DNA of 64,000 bases from Nitrosomonas marina (GCF_900110145.1 NZ_FOCP01000015.1:1-64000), one strand, 5' to 3'. Positions 15,863 to 26,219 are shown, counted from the stretch's first letter. The notes: generated from the sequence alone by a model not told the origin. Program-made: numbers and translations.

Positions 15863-16530
15863 ATTATGTGAAGATGAAGTAGAAATACAACGATTTAGTA
15901 GTCCGGGCGTCTATTCTTCAGCATCAATTTCACCCAGAACTGAAAATTTGAATTGTACGGCCAGAAATCCGGATGGCGGTACAGTGGAGGCAAAAGTTAT
16001 TCTTCGTGCTTGGGCTGATGCTGGTGGATTTGCAGGTGCAAACTCACAAACAAGAATTGATGTCAATACAATCAGTACTCAGCATTGTAATATGCTTGGT
16101 TCCGAGCCTGGAAACTGCCGCCTTGCTAGTTTAAGAAGTTTTCATAATAGGTTTCTTGTAGCGGAACAAGATGGCAATGCAAATGCTAATCGTGAGAACA
16201 ATCGTACATGGGGAAAAATGGTTCTTATGTGACGACAACGGTGGCGATCTCGTGTCAGGCGACCCTGTGCATTTGCTCGGTTTTCATGGATTTTATCTTG
16301 TAGCGGAGCAAGATGGTCGAGCAAATGCAAATAGACCTCGGGCACGCGAATGGGAAACCTGGGAATTGATTGACATCAATGGCGGCAGCTTAGTTTCTGG
16401 TGATACTGTTGTATTAAGAAATACAGCCCACGGTGAAGCAAGATTTCTTGTTGCCGAAGAAGATGGTCGAGCAAATGCAAATCGAACGTCAGCTGGTGAC
16501 TGGGAAGCTTGGACAATAACCTTCCATTAA
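15863..16530 (+). pseudogene. Fascin-like beta-trefoil gene with frameshift and missing start
   Basis: Reading plus-strand, residues VEIQRFSSPGVYSSASISPR onward look real, and three repeats of the fascin-like motif FLVAEQDG-ANANR follow (near 16145, 16295 and 16441). The frame breaks at the A5 run 16214-16218: with four A's it would read RTWGKWFLCDDNGG straight into the second half. No start codon or ribosome site is visible for the first half, which runs out into the opposite gene. Fascin-type domains bind actin or sugars; function here unknown. Confidence 0.55.
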
Positions 16531-16542
16531 TCAATTTGCTGT

Positions 16543-16568
16543 ATTAAAGCCCCTCTCGGGGCTTTAAT
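16543..16568. terminator. Terminator, same sequence as at 14492
   Basis: ATTAAAGCCCC-TCTC-GGGGCTTTAAT directly after the fascin-like gene stop. The gap 16569-16707 to its right holds no clear gene, though part of it resembles 14518-14545. Confidence 0.65.
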
Positions 16569-16707
16569 CTTGTGCCTTTGTAGCTATTTCCCACCGGACG
16601 ATGCCATTCATTAAAGTCGATCATTTCATTTTCTCCGTTTATACAACAAATCAGGCATTTGTTATTGTGTATGGAATCAAGGCTAATAACAATTGCTTCT
16701 AATCGTC

Positions 16708-17244
16708 TTAAGACCGGCTGCTTAAAACATCATAAATCGCTTCACGAACAAACCCGACCTGGTACGCTGATTTTGTATCGAATCGTATAAGCCGGATGTT
16801 GGCGCTCTGGCAGACTTCATTTACAAGGCGATCTCGGTTCGAATTGTTTTCGGCGTTATGGCTTGAGTCATCCAGTTCTATGATAGCCATGATGGTCAAT
16901 GTTTCCGGATCGCAAATAACGTAATCAAAATGCTTCGACTGGATTCGGTTAAAAGCGATTCGCCATGATTTCTGATTTAAATGCTTTCCGGGTTGTATCA
17001 CATCGGCGATTCGTACTTTTCCGAATATTTCGAATTTTTCTGAAACTGCCTGTTTCAATACATGATAAAAGGATAATTCAGTGGGCGTAAATAGATTGGA
17101 TACCGAACGATATGTAATATTTCTCTGGTTTGCCTTAATTGATTTGACTAGAGTTGAGAAAAAAAACAGCAACAGGAATGTTGTAATAAAGATCATCGTA
17201 AAATCATGATCCAGTCGAGTTAATACCACGTCCATCGTTTCCAT
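16708..17244 (-). CDS. DUF2726 protein with N-terminal membrane anchor
   Basis: 178 residues. One hydrophobic segment (about 14-35) precedes a DUF2726 domain: LFTPTELSFYHVLKQAV near 52, FDYVICDPETLTIMAIIELDDSSHN near 108-132, and a final ANIRLIRF. The domain has the core pattern of restriction-endonuclease-like folds (D in ICDPE, E-x-D in ELDD). Nuclease activity is unproven for this family. Stands alone on the minus strand in the accessory region. Confidence 0.7.
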   Translation of the reverse strand: METMDVVLTRLDHDFTMIFITTFLLLFFFSTLVKSIKANQRNITYRSVSNLFTPTELSFYHVLKQAVSEKFEIFGKVRIADVIQPGKHLNQKSWRIAFNRIQSKHFDYVICDPETLTIMAIIELDDSSHNAENNSNRDRLVNEVCQSANIRLIRFDTKSAYQVGFVREAIYDVLSSRS

Positions 17245-17417
17245 TTGACAGTCTCCTCTGACCTAAAGCTTTATTAACGTCCTGTTTTATGAAAAATAAA
17301 CCCCTTATTGAATATCAGTATTATTAATTTGTAAATTCTTTTTTAAACATTCACTTACAGTCATCTTATGAGCCGGGCTGTTTGGAGGCGCGGCTCATGA
17401 TGAACGAAGTCCGGCTT
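17245..17417. other. Gap with hairpin after the gene at 17418
   Basis: ATGAGCCG (17369-17376) pairs with CGGCTCAT (17392-17399), a terminator-like hairpin for the minus-strand gene at 17418. Its GC-rich sequence on that strand is related to part of the island after the paralogue at 14035 (shared GCCGCGCC-CC...CGGCTC). Confidence 0.4.
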
Positions 17418-17702
17418 TTATTGGTAGCGTTGACTGTCTGTCTTTACTGCTGATCGTAATTCAGGATATTTCTCACAGTGGATTTCATAGAGAGTATGTA
17501 TCTCTTCCATTACTTCCTGAGGAAAACCATTTCTTTTCCGGTCATGATCATTGACGAGCAATTTATTTATGAAAGGATAAAATTCCGGGTAACCCCAGTG
17601 CAATTCAATTTTATCCGCTACATGCTTGAAGTCGCGCTCCAGTAAGGATTCATTATTTTTTAGGTACATATTGAATTCTCTGACAAGTTTTCTTAAAGGC
17701 AT
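17418..17702 (-). CDS. Small unknown protein, paralogue of the one at 14035
   Basis: 94 residues from ATG 17702 (ATG 17714 would add four). About two thirds of residues match the 14035 product, including HVADKI-HWGYPEFYPFIN-LLVN and EIHTLYEIHCEKYPELRSA. Family unknown. The gene is framed by a perfect 14-bp inverted repeat: TTATTGGTAGCGTT at 17418-17431, covering its last codons, and AACGCTACCAATAA at 17768-17781, upstream of its start. Confidence 0.65.
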   Translation of the reverse strand: MPLRKLVREFNMYLKNNESLLERDFKHVADKIELHWGYPEFYPFINKLLVNDHDRKRNGFPQEVMEEIHTLYEIHCEKYPELRSAVKTDSQRYQ

Positions 17703-17879
17703 TGTTCTAATCATCCAAATACTAAAACTAAATTTTAATCAGTTACTGATTATTGGAGAATTTGAATAACGCTACCAATAATGACGTTTTTAACTGAATT
17801 AACCATGGCACGTATATTGTAATTGGACACAGATAAAATCCAAATAATATTATTCCGCAATATAAAACGTAGTTCTGGT

Positions 17880-18467
17880 TTACTTATTTAGTAGTTTAAC
17901 GACAGAATCTTCAATAAGATTTTCCAGATCCTTCTGGGAAAATCCCGCTCTGGCCATTGTCGTCATCCCAGTAATTAATGCTGTCACATGATTTGCAATT
18001 GACTGGCTGTCAGTCTCAAGCGTAATTTCGCCATTTTCCTTGTCTTTCTCAAGCCGTTGAATAATTCGGTCACGCAGTAGATTTAATGCAGAACTCAATA
18101 TATTTTTTGATTGTTCATCATGTTGCTCACTTTCTAATATAGAGAGGATAACCAGGCAACCACCCGGGTGTGATGGATTAAAATGTAAATGTATCACTTC
18201 CATTAGCACCGACTTTAGTGCATTTTCTGGAGAGTCTGCGCTATCCAGCGACTCTATAAATCTGACAAGGATATGCTGTAGATAATAGTTAAGCGCTTTT
18301 TCAAACAGGGCGCGTTTATTTCCATATGCATTATAGATGCTGGTTATTGTAAGCCCCATTACATGTTCTAGCTCTTTCATGGAGGTGGCGGAATAGCCTT
18401 TTTTCCAGAAAAGAAGCATTGCCTGTTCCAGTGCTTTGTCTTCATCAAAACTTTTTGTTCGGGCCAT
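17880..18467 (-). CDS. TetR-family transcriptional regulator
   Basis: 195 residues. The N-terminal helix-turn-helix is GYSATSMKELEHVMGLTITSIYNAYGNKRALF, and the C-terminal ligand domain resembles TetR_C of the AcrR/YcdC group. It probably represses itself and the divergent gene at 18671: a perfect 8-bp-arm palindrome lies between them, next to a good sigma70 promoter. The neighbours (MAPEG-like, AhpD-like) suggest a response to reactive small molecules, which is inference. Confidence 0.85.
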   Translation of the reverse strand: MARTKSFDEDKALEQAMLLFWKKGYSATSMKELEHVMGLTITSIYNAYGNKRALFEKALNYYLQHILVRFIESLDSADSPENALKSVLMEVIHLHFNPSHPGGCLVILSILESEQHDEQSKNILSSALNLLRDRIIQRLEKDKENGEITLETDSQSIANHVTALITGMTTMARAGFSQKDLENLIEDSVVKLLNK

Positions 18468-18505
18468 AATTTTATTTATTCAAAACTGTATTCATAATTT
18501 ACTAT

Positions 18506-18582
18506 TTTATAGTGTTTACTATAAAAATACTTGACATTGATTTCAACAGATTATATTGTATCGTTTACTACATTATAGTGTT
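18506..18582 (+). promoter_or_regulatory. TetR operator and divergent promoter
   Basis: TTTATAGT-GTTT-ACTATAAA (18506-18525) is a perfect palindrome. It is followed by TTGACA (18531-18536), a 17-bp spacer and TATTGT (18554-18559). A second, imperfect ACTA-CATT-ATAGTG element overlaps the start area (near 18562-18582). Binding there would block transcription of the 18671 gene. Confidence 0.65.
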
Positions 18583-18670
18583 TTTTTTATATTTTGGAGA
18601 AAACAAACATGTGTAATCGAATATCTCGATAACACATGTTTTCAGCAAAATTAATTAAGGAGAACCAGCA

Positions 18671-18940
18671 ATGACAATATTAACAATTGGCACCCTGGCA
18701 CTAGCTCTCTTTCAATTATGGTTATTGCCAAGCTGCCTTGAATATCAAAAATCTGGCTTACATGCTGAGCAGCCGCTGACCAGCATTCAACAAGTTGATC
18801 AAGTAGTGGCAGCCAACATATGGTTGAGTTTGAGGGTTCGTTACATTCCTTGTTACATGCTTAACATCATTTATGTGCGTACATTGGTATGGTTAAGCTC
18901 CTTGGGCTGCCTGATTTACATGGCTGGTAAACTTATCTAG
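18671..18940 (+). CDS. Short MAPEG-like membrane protein
   Basis: 89 residues with hydrophobic segments at the start (about 3-20) and end (about 60-88). The end, RYIPCYMLNIIYVRTLVWLSSLGCLIYM, resembles the last part of MAPEG proteins (eicosanoid/glutathione metabolism family, ~130 residues). The two middle helices appear to be missing, so it may be an internally deleted relative. Strong AAGGAG site at 18657-18662. Likely controlled by the divergent TetR regulator. Confidence 0.5.
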   Translation: MTILTIGTLALALFQLWLLPSCLEYQKSGLHAEQPLTSIQQVDQVVAANIWLSLRVRYIPCYMLNIIYVRTLVWLSSLGCLIYMAGKLI

Positions 18941-19049
18941 TCAAATTAGATTCAGTATAAGCAAAAATAATCAGTAATTAATTAAATTCAATAAGGATAC
19001 GGCCATTGTAATGGCTCTTTTTTCAACCAAAACTTATTAGGAATTCAAA

Positions 19050-19616
19050 ATGCGAACAATTAGTGGAATTGTAGATGACGGTCATATATCACCAGAAATT
19101 GATGAGACATTTGTCAAAATACGAAAAGCGCTTAAAGCGCCTTTCACGCCGAACTTTTTTCGAGTATGGGCGGTATCGCCTGAATCACTCAAAGGCATAT
19201 GGCCGGTAATGAATCATATACTGACGAGTGGCCGTGTAAGCCGCCGACTCAAAGAAATGATTTTCGTAGCAATATCTTCATTAAAAGACTGTCATTATTG
19301 TGAGGCCGCCCATCACGCCTTTTGTCTGAGTATAGGTGTTACGCCAGAACAAATTGACAGCCTGATTAAAAGCTATACAGCAGACACTGCTGATCCAAAA
19401 GAAAAAGCCGCAATAGATTTTGCGGTCAGGCTCGCGAAAGATTCTCATTCATCAAGTGAACAGGATTTTGAGTCATTGAGAAGATTGGGGTTTGAAGACG
19501 AGGAGATTATGGAAATTATTGCTATGTCAGGTATGGGAGTTTTTTATAACCATTTGGCGAACGCAACCAAAATAAATATTGACGATGGATTTACCAAAAA
19601 AATTTCAGGTAAATAA
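19050..19616 (+). CDS. Carboxymuconolactone decarboxylase / AhpD-like protein
   Basis: 188 residues with the AhpD-type active site CHYCEAAHHAF (CxxC with following His, about residues 92-102). Such proteins act as alkylhydroperoxidases or, for uncharacterised members, as peroxidase-related enzymes. The surrounding pattern (FFRVWAVSPE...; VSRRLKEMIFVAISSLKDCHYC) matches the peroxidase-related group. It lies 110 bp behind the MAPEG-like gene and may be part of the TetR-controlled set. Confidence 0.8.
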   Translation: MRTISGIVDDGHISPEIDETFVKIRKALKAPFTPNFFRVWAVSPESLKGIWPVMNHILTSGRVSRRLKEMIFVAISSLKDCHYCEAAHHAFCLSIGVTPEQIDSLIKSYTADTADPKEKAAIDFAVRLAKDSHSSSEQDFESLRRLGFEDEEIMEIIAMSGMGVFYNHLANATKINIDDGFTKKISGK

Positions 19617-19776
19617 AACTGTTACCCATAGCAAAAATTCAGAAATGAGGTATGGATTGTGATTCAACATTAGAACGGCAGAAACATGTTTTAAATGATG
19701 CATTACATATTTTTACGTTCTTCTTAATCTAACAAACAAAAAAAACGCTCCTACATCAGGATTCCATCCTGTGGCT

Positions 19777-20094
19777 TCAGAGGAGGGGGAACAGAATGCT
19801 CACCCAGCTGCTGCTAATATCGATCTCTATGGTGCGGCAGATAGCTTGAAGCGGAATATCTTCCATTTTGTTATCAAATGGATCTTCTGTCCGCCCTCCT
19901 ATTCTTTCCGTAGTTGAAAAGACAGTAGCGATGGCAACATAAACTGGCAGCATCATCCAATCAAGATGCTGCACCAGTCCTAACGGCATAAAAAATACAA
20001 ACAACCACACGAAATGTTGCGTAAAAAAGCTGTATTGCCGAAGAAGCGGTGTGTTTTTAATGCGTTCACAGATTCCATGAAAAAGGAAACTGAT
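19777..20094 (-). pseudogene. C-terminal remnant of a bestrophin-like channel gene
   Basis: Read on the minus strand, the frame gives HGICERIKNTPLLRQYSFFTQHFVW..., then HLDWMMLPVYVAIATVFSTTERIGG-TEDPFDN...DIPLQAICRTIEI, the typical end of bacterial bestrophin-family proteins (UPF0187). A stop at 20095-20097 lies just upstream and the first two thirds of the gene are absent. It is a decayed fragment, not an independent small gene. Confidence 0.65.
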
Positions 20095-20228
20095 TTAGAA
20101 TGCAATAACACTCCCGTAAACAATAAAATACAGGATATATCACCCTTCAATCTTTAAAAACCACTTTAGGCTATATGTGCGCCGAATAAGCATTTCTGTT
20201 TTTCAAATCTGAACAGTTCACTTAAGAA

Positions 20229-22055
20229 TCAATGGCCCGCATACAGTTTTTCAATTTCGGCTTTGTGCCGCTCCAAAATGTTTGCTCGACGCAATTTTAG
20301 AGTCGGGGTCATCATCTCGTTTTCTATGGACCAGGATTCGGAAATGACGGCAACTTTCCGGATACGCGCATAACCCGGAAACTCATGCGTTTGCTGCGTG
20401 ATTTTCTCAAGAAGAATTTCTTCAATTCGCTCTTGTTGTTCGTTGTCAGTTGTGTCTGCGTCAATGTTATGTTCGCTGGCAAATTTTTTCCAGTTTTCAG
20501 GGTTTAATACGACGAGTGCGCACAGATAGGGACGCGCTTCACCAATGACCAGCGCCTGGTCGAATATGAGGTCGCGCATAATAGCTGCTTCCATATCGCC
20601 AGGCGGTATTTTTTCACCGGTTGACAGCACGATGATATCTTTCAATCGACCGGTAATCGTAATATGGTCCTCCGAATCAATCGTGGCGATATCACCAGAA
20701 TTTAACCAGCCGTCAGCTGACAGCACGGCCTCTGTTGCCTGTGCGTTATTCCAGTATCCCATCATCACATTCGGCCCACGAATCAGCAATGCGCCATCAT
20801 CTCCAATTTTGACACCCACGCCTGCGATTGGCACACCTACGCTGGAAGGCACATTATCACCATGCCGGTTGACACTGACAACCGGACTGCTTTCAGTCAT
20901 GCCATAACCCTGCAATATCGGCAGCCCAAGCCCGATGAACACGCGAGAGATTTCAGCCGATAATGCCGCCCCGCCACTCATGGCATGGCGCAGTCGTCCG
21001 CCCAGCTTGTTAATCAGTTTGGCAGCTACCAGCTTGTTCAGCAACGGCCATAACAAAAATGCCGGACGCCAGCTCGCACGGTTCTGCCGGTATTCAAAGC
21101 GGCTGTACCCAACCTCAACAGTGAAATTAAACAACCAGCGGGCAAAAGCTGAACCTTCATCAAGCTTGGTCTGGACACCAGCGTAAATACGCTCGTAAAT
21201 TCGCGGTACAGAAATCAATATGGTCGGACGTACGTTCTGCAGGTCTTCCTGCAGTAACGGGATCGAACGTGCATAAGCGACAGTCGCACCGCACATTATA
21301 GGCAGATAGTAGCCAACGGTTCGTTCAAAAGTGTGCGACAACGGCAAGAAAGACAGCAGCAGATCATCGTGATTAACCTGTACGGCCTGAAGACTGCCAT
21401 GGGCATTCGACAGGATATTGTGATGATTCAGCATAACGCCTTTGGGGCGTCCGGTTGTCCCGGACGTGTAAATAATAGTGGCCAGAGTGTTAGGATCATC
21501 ATTGATATGCTGAACAGCTTCAGAGTTTTCAGGCAACCAGTCTGATAACACAGTCAAGTGCCGACTATCTGCAGCTGCCGCTTCAGGACCCAAATCGGAA
21601 TCGGCAGCGTTGACCGGATCAATCAGCACAACACGCTGCAGGCTGTTAACCTTGCTGCCCGCCTCAAACACTTCAAGCCATTGTGAGGATTTTTCCAGCA
21701 GCAACAGTTTGACTTCGGCATCCGCGAGCATATAGGCGACATTATCCGCCCTGTCTTCGGTATAAAATGGCACGACGACAAGACCCAGGCCAAGTGCAGC
21801 CTGGTCAAACATGACCCATTCCGGTCGATTACGCATCATTACGGCAACGCGGTCACCGGGTGTCAATGACTCTCTGATCAGCGCCGCCTGCCATTGAGCG
21901 ATATGCGTATACATGGCCTGCCACGTATGAACGCACCATGATTTCTGCTTTTCATCGTAATAACGATAGGCCTCGCCTTGCGGTGTTGCGTGGACACGCT
22001 CCTTAAATAATCCATCCAGAGTTTTCGCTTGCTCGACAGAAATTGTTTGGCTCAT
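20229..22055 (-). CDS. fadD: Long-chain fatty acid-CoA ligase
   Basis: 608 residues, AMP-forming acyl-CoA synthetase. The AMP-binding motif is TIIYTSGTTGRPKGVML (about residue 195) and the later motif is QGYGMTESSPVVSVNR; LNSGDIATID and GRLKDIIVLSTGEKIPPGDME follow. The length and GEKI/PGDME type fit the long-chain (LC_FACS) group. It activates fatty acids for beta-oxidation or lipid reuse. It lies 11 bp behind fadE, so the two form an operon. The exact chain-length preference cannot be read. Confidence 0.85.
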   Translation of the reverse strand: MSQTISVEQAKTLDGLFKERVHATPQGEAYRYYDEKQKSWCVHTWQAMYTHIAQWQAALIRESLTPGDRVAVMMRNRPEWVMFDQAALGLGLVVVPFYTEDRADNVAYMLADAEVKLLLLEKSSQWLEVFEAGSKVNSLQRVVLIDPVNAADSDLGPEAAAADSRHLTVLSDWLPENSEAVQHINDDPNTLATIIYTSGTTGRPKGVMLNHHNILSNAHGSLQAVQVNHDDLLLSFLPLSHTFERTVGYYLPIMCGATVAYARSIPLLQEDLQNVRPTILISVPRIYERIYAGVQTKLDEGSAFARWLFNFTVEVGYSRFEYRQNRASWRPAFLLWPLLNKLVAAKLINKLGGRLRHAMSGGAALSAEISRVFIGLGLPILQGYGMTESSPVVSVNRHGDNVPSSVGVPIAGVGVKIGDDGALLIRGPNVMMGYWNNAQATEAVLSADGWLNSGDIATIDSEDHITITGRLKDIIVLSTGEKIPPGDMEAAIMRDLIFDQALVIGEARPYLCALVVLNPENWKKFASEHNIDADTTDNEQQERIEEILLEKITQQTHEFPGYARIRKVAVISESWSIENEMMTPTLKLRRANILERHKAEIEKLYAGH

Positions 22056-22066
22056 AACTATTTTGC

Positions 22067-24814
22067 CTAATGGTTTTTCGTTTCTTCTGTTTGAATACTT
22101 TCACCTTGTTTCATCCGTTCGGATCCAGTTTTCTCAGTTGGTGAATCATCAGTTTGCCGCCACCCTTCCTGATCAGCCGTTATAGAGTGCTTTTCCTGCT
22201 CTGATGCAGCATCCCGTGTATTAGTCTCGTTATTTCCTGTTACCTGTTCAGACACCGGCGCTTCGTCCGTAAAAAGATCAGAGGCCGCAATTTCACTTAA
22301 TTGCCCGGATTCCAGGACATTGGAACGTTCGATATCAGTGGCCAACTGCTCATTCTGATCTCCAGCCACGGTAACATCGGAATGTTCCGGTTCGCTTGAT
22401 GCAAACGAGGTTGCAGTTGTTGCCGCAATTGTCGATTCTGTAGTCGTAACCGAAGATGTAGCTGGCGGCGACGATACAGTAAGGTCGACTGAACCAGGCG
22501 CTTCATAGGAAAAATCCTGCGAAAAATCGTCAACTTTGATAACCCTGCTGCGCAAATCCCGCATCTTGTGCAGCAAGTCAGCCTCAGTTACAGTTATCAC
22601 GTTTAGATGGTATGCCTGCGTAACCTGTTTTTCACTCTGCTGCGTGGTAATTTTGCCTGATTTGACAGCATTACGCACTTTTGCCTCGAGCGGTGCACTT
22701 TCAATCGCGCACTCCAGCGCCTGCTCCAGGTCAGACAATGGTTCACCCGATCTGGTTGGCAGATAAACACCCGCTGTCAGCCTGTCACGCGCTTTATTCG
22801 GCTCGAGCAACATCTGGGATATTTCATGTCCAAGCTTATCGGTTGGCGGCAAATACGGTTTTCCCAGCGGGAAAATACATTTTCTCAACAGCCATACAAA
22901 TACCTTATTACCGGGAAAATTACTCAGCAATTCGTCAAAGGCCTGCTGAACGCGGTATATGGCATCCTGAACAGACCAGTGCAGCAACGGTAAGTCGGCT
23001 TGTGGCCGACCATTGTCTTCAAAACGTTTGAGCGTTGCCGATGCAAGATACAGCAGACTGAGAATATCTCCAAGGCGCGCGGATAAACGTTCCTTTCGCT
23101 TTAAGGACCCGCCCAGCTTTATCATGGCAACATCGGCAAGAAATGCGAAATTCACGGCGAACCGGCTAAGTTGTAGAAAATATGGTGCTGTCTCCGGGCT
23201 GCAGTTTTCAGGAATATTGCTTTTAATGTACTTACCAAACAAACCATACACCGGACACTTGATTGCATTACGCATACTGAATAGAACATGGCCGACCAGA
23301 GCCGAATCGAACGCTTTGGAAGCACGTTTTTTATCTGTATCGTGCGCTGCGGTGATTTCCTGAAGTATATACGGATGACAGCGGATTGCGCCCTGTCCGA
23401 AAATTATCATGTTACGCGTCAGAATGTTGGCGCCCTCGACCGTAATACTGACAGGCATATGCTGATAAGTTCGTCCGAGGTAGTTGCGCGGTCCAATACA
23501 GATGCCTTTGCCGCCGTGTATATCCATCGCATCATTAATGGTCTGGCGTGCCCGTTCTGTCAGATGATACTTGACTATTGCGGATATCACAGACGGCTTT
23601 TCACCCAGATCGACAGCACCGGCAGTCATAATGCGCGCCGCATCCATCATATAGGTATTGCCGCCGATGCGCGCCAGCGCTTCTTCAATTCCTTCAAAAT
23701 ACCCGATAGGCAGATTGAACTGCACACGCACCCGGCTATACGCACCACTTGTTCTTGCTGCAAGTTTTGCGCTGCCGGTACTGGTGGCCGGCAATGAAAT
23801 CGAACGTCCGGCCGCCAGACAGTTCATCAGCATGCGCCATCCCTGACCGACACCATTTTGGCCGCCAATGATCCAGTCCATGGGTATAAATACATCTTTG
23901 CCCCAGTTCGGTCCGTTTTGAAATGCCGCGTCAAGCGGCAGATGACGTCGCCCGATATGCAGACCCGGTGTATCGGTCGGAATCAGTGCGAGTGTTATGC
24001 CCAGATCTTCCTGATTACCAAGCAGATGATCGGGATCATACAATTTAAATGCCAGGCCAAGAATGGTTGCTACAGGACCCAGTGTAATATAACGCTTTTC
24101 CCAGGTGACACGCATGCCCAGAACATCCTGTTTGCCGTCAAATTCTTCCCTACATACCACGGCGTAATCGGGTATGGAGCCAGCGTCCGATCCTGCATCC
24201 GGTGACGTCAGTCCAAAACAGGGAACCTCTAATCCCTGGGCCAGACGCGGTAAATAATAATTTTTTTGTTCGTCTGTACCATAATGCATCAATAATTCAG
24301 CAGGTCCTAGCGAATTGGGCACCATGACTGTTACTGCCGCCGTTCCGCTGCGCGAACCGATTTTCATCACAATCTCGGAATGTGCCAGCGCCGAAAAACC
24401 ACGTCCTCCATATTGCTTTGGGATTATTAATCCAAAAAAACCATTGTCTTTTATGAATTGCCAGACCTCTGGCGGCAGATCCTTCAGGTCATGCGTGATC
24501 TTCCATTCGTCGAGCATGTCGCAAAGCTGTTCGACAGGGCCATTGAGAAAGGCCTGTTCCTCGTCGCTTAATTGCGGTGTCGGATAAGCCAGCAGCTTAC
24601 TCCAGTCAGGTTTACCGCTGAATAGATCGCCATCCCACCATACAGTGCCGGCATCAAGCGCTTCCTGCTCGGTCTGGGAAATGGGTGGCAGCATCTTGCG
24701 AAAAATTTTCAACAATTGATTGGAAATAATCAGGCGCCTTAACCACGGAACGAATAAAACCAAGGCGACGATCACCAGCAATGATATGAAAACAAGTAAT
24801 AGCGACTCGAGCAT
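22067..24814 (-). CDS. fadE: Acyl-CoA dehydrogenase FadE, with long C-terminal extension
   Basis: 915 residues; E. coli FadE is 814. An N-terminal membrane segment (about 3-30) leads to the acyl-CoA dehydrogenase domain (PKQYGGRGFS; CFGLTSPDAGSDAGS; TVEGANILTRNMIIFGQGA) and then the FadE-specific C-terminal domain to about 770. The remaining ~140 residues are a Ser/Thr/Glu-rich low-complexity tail (SSPPATSSVTTTESTIAA...) not found in the usual enzyme. Operon with fadD. First step of beta-oxidation at the inner membrane. Confidence 0.85.
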   Translation of the reverse strand: MLESLLLVFISLLVIVALVLFVPWLRRLIISNQLLKIFRKMLPPISQTEQEALDAGTVWWDGDLFSGKPDWSKLLAYPTPQLSDEEQAFLNGPVEQLCDMLDEWKITHDLKDLPPEVWQFIKDNGFFGLIIPKQYGGRGFSALAHSEIVMKIGSRSGTAAVTVMVPNSLGPAELLMHYGTDEQKNYYLPRLAQGLEVPCFGLTSPDAGSDAGSIPDYAVVCREEFDGKQDVLGMRVTWEKRYITLGPVATILGLAFKLYDPDHLLGNQEDLGITLALIPTDTPGLHIGRRHLPLDAAFQNGPNWGKDVFIPMDWIIGGQNGVGQGWRMLMNCLAAGRSISLPATSTGSAKLAARTSGAYSRVRVQFNLPIGYFEGIEEALARIGGNTYMMDAARIMTAGAVDLGEKPSVISAIVKYHLTERARQTINDAMDIHGGKGICIGPRNYLGRTYQHMPVSITVEGANILTRNMIIFGQGAIRCHPYILQEITAAHDTDKKRASKAFDSALVGHVLFSMRNAIKCPVYGLFGKYIKSNIPENCSPETAPYFLQLSRFAVNFAFLADVAMIKLGGSLKRKERLSARLGDILSLLYLASATLKRFEDNGRPQADLPLLHWSVQDAIYRVQQAFDELLSNFPGNKVFVWLLRKCIFPLGKPYLPPTDKLGHEISQMLLEPNKARDRLTAGVYLPTRSGEPLSDLEQALECAIESAPLEAKVRNAVKSGKITTQQSEKQVTQAYHLNVITVTEADLLHKMRDLRSRVIKVDDFSQDFSYEAPGSVDLTVSSPPATSSVTTTESTIAATTATSFASSEPEHSDVTVAGDQNEQLATDIERSNVLESGQLSEIAASDLFTDEAPVSEQVTGNNETNTRDAASEQEKHSITADQEGWRQTDDSPTEKTGSERMKQGESIQTEETKNH

Positions 24815-25018
24815 CTTTTCCCCTTATGATCGAATTCAATAATTGAGTGCTTTATTGCACATCACTCAGTGCGAATTTTGTATCAGGCGTGTAGAATTCG
24901 CTTTTAGTAGCAAGCCCTAAATTTACATGATAATCATCCAAATCCATACACCCGAATAAAAGTTTTGAACTGAAAGTGTTGTTAAATACATACACTGCAA
25001 GTGCGCGTAGTGATTTGA

Positions 25019-26173
<1,155 letters not shown>

Positions 26174-26219
26174 TTACCCCTGAAAAATCACTGCGGGCAT
26201 GGCAGTGAAAGCCTATGCC

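Noticed and set aside
16561-16624. 26-residue minus-strand frame with GGAG site ending in the terminator
   Set aside because: Too short, and its last codons are the terminator hairpin itself; more likely leftover from a duplication.
23288-23797. Long plus-strand frame inside fadE
   Set aside because: Opposite-strand shadow of a well-conserved enzyme gene.
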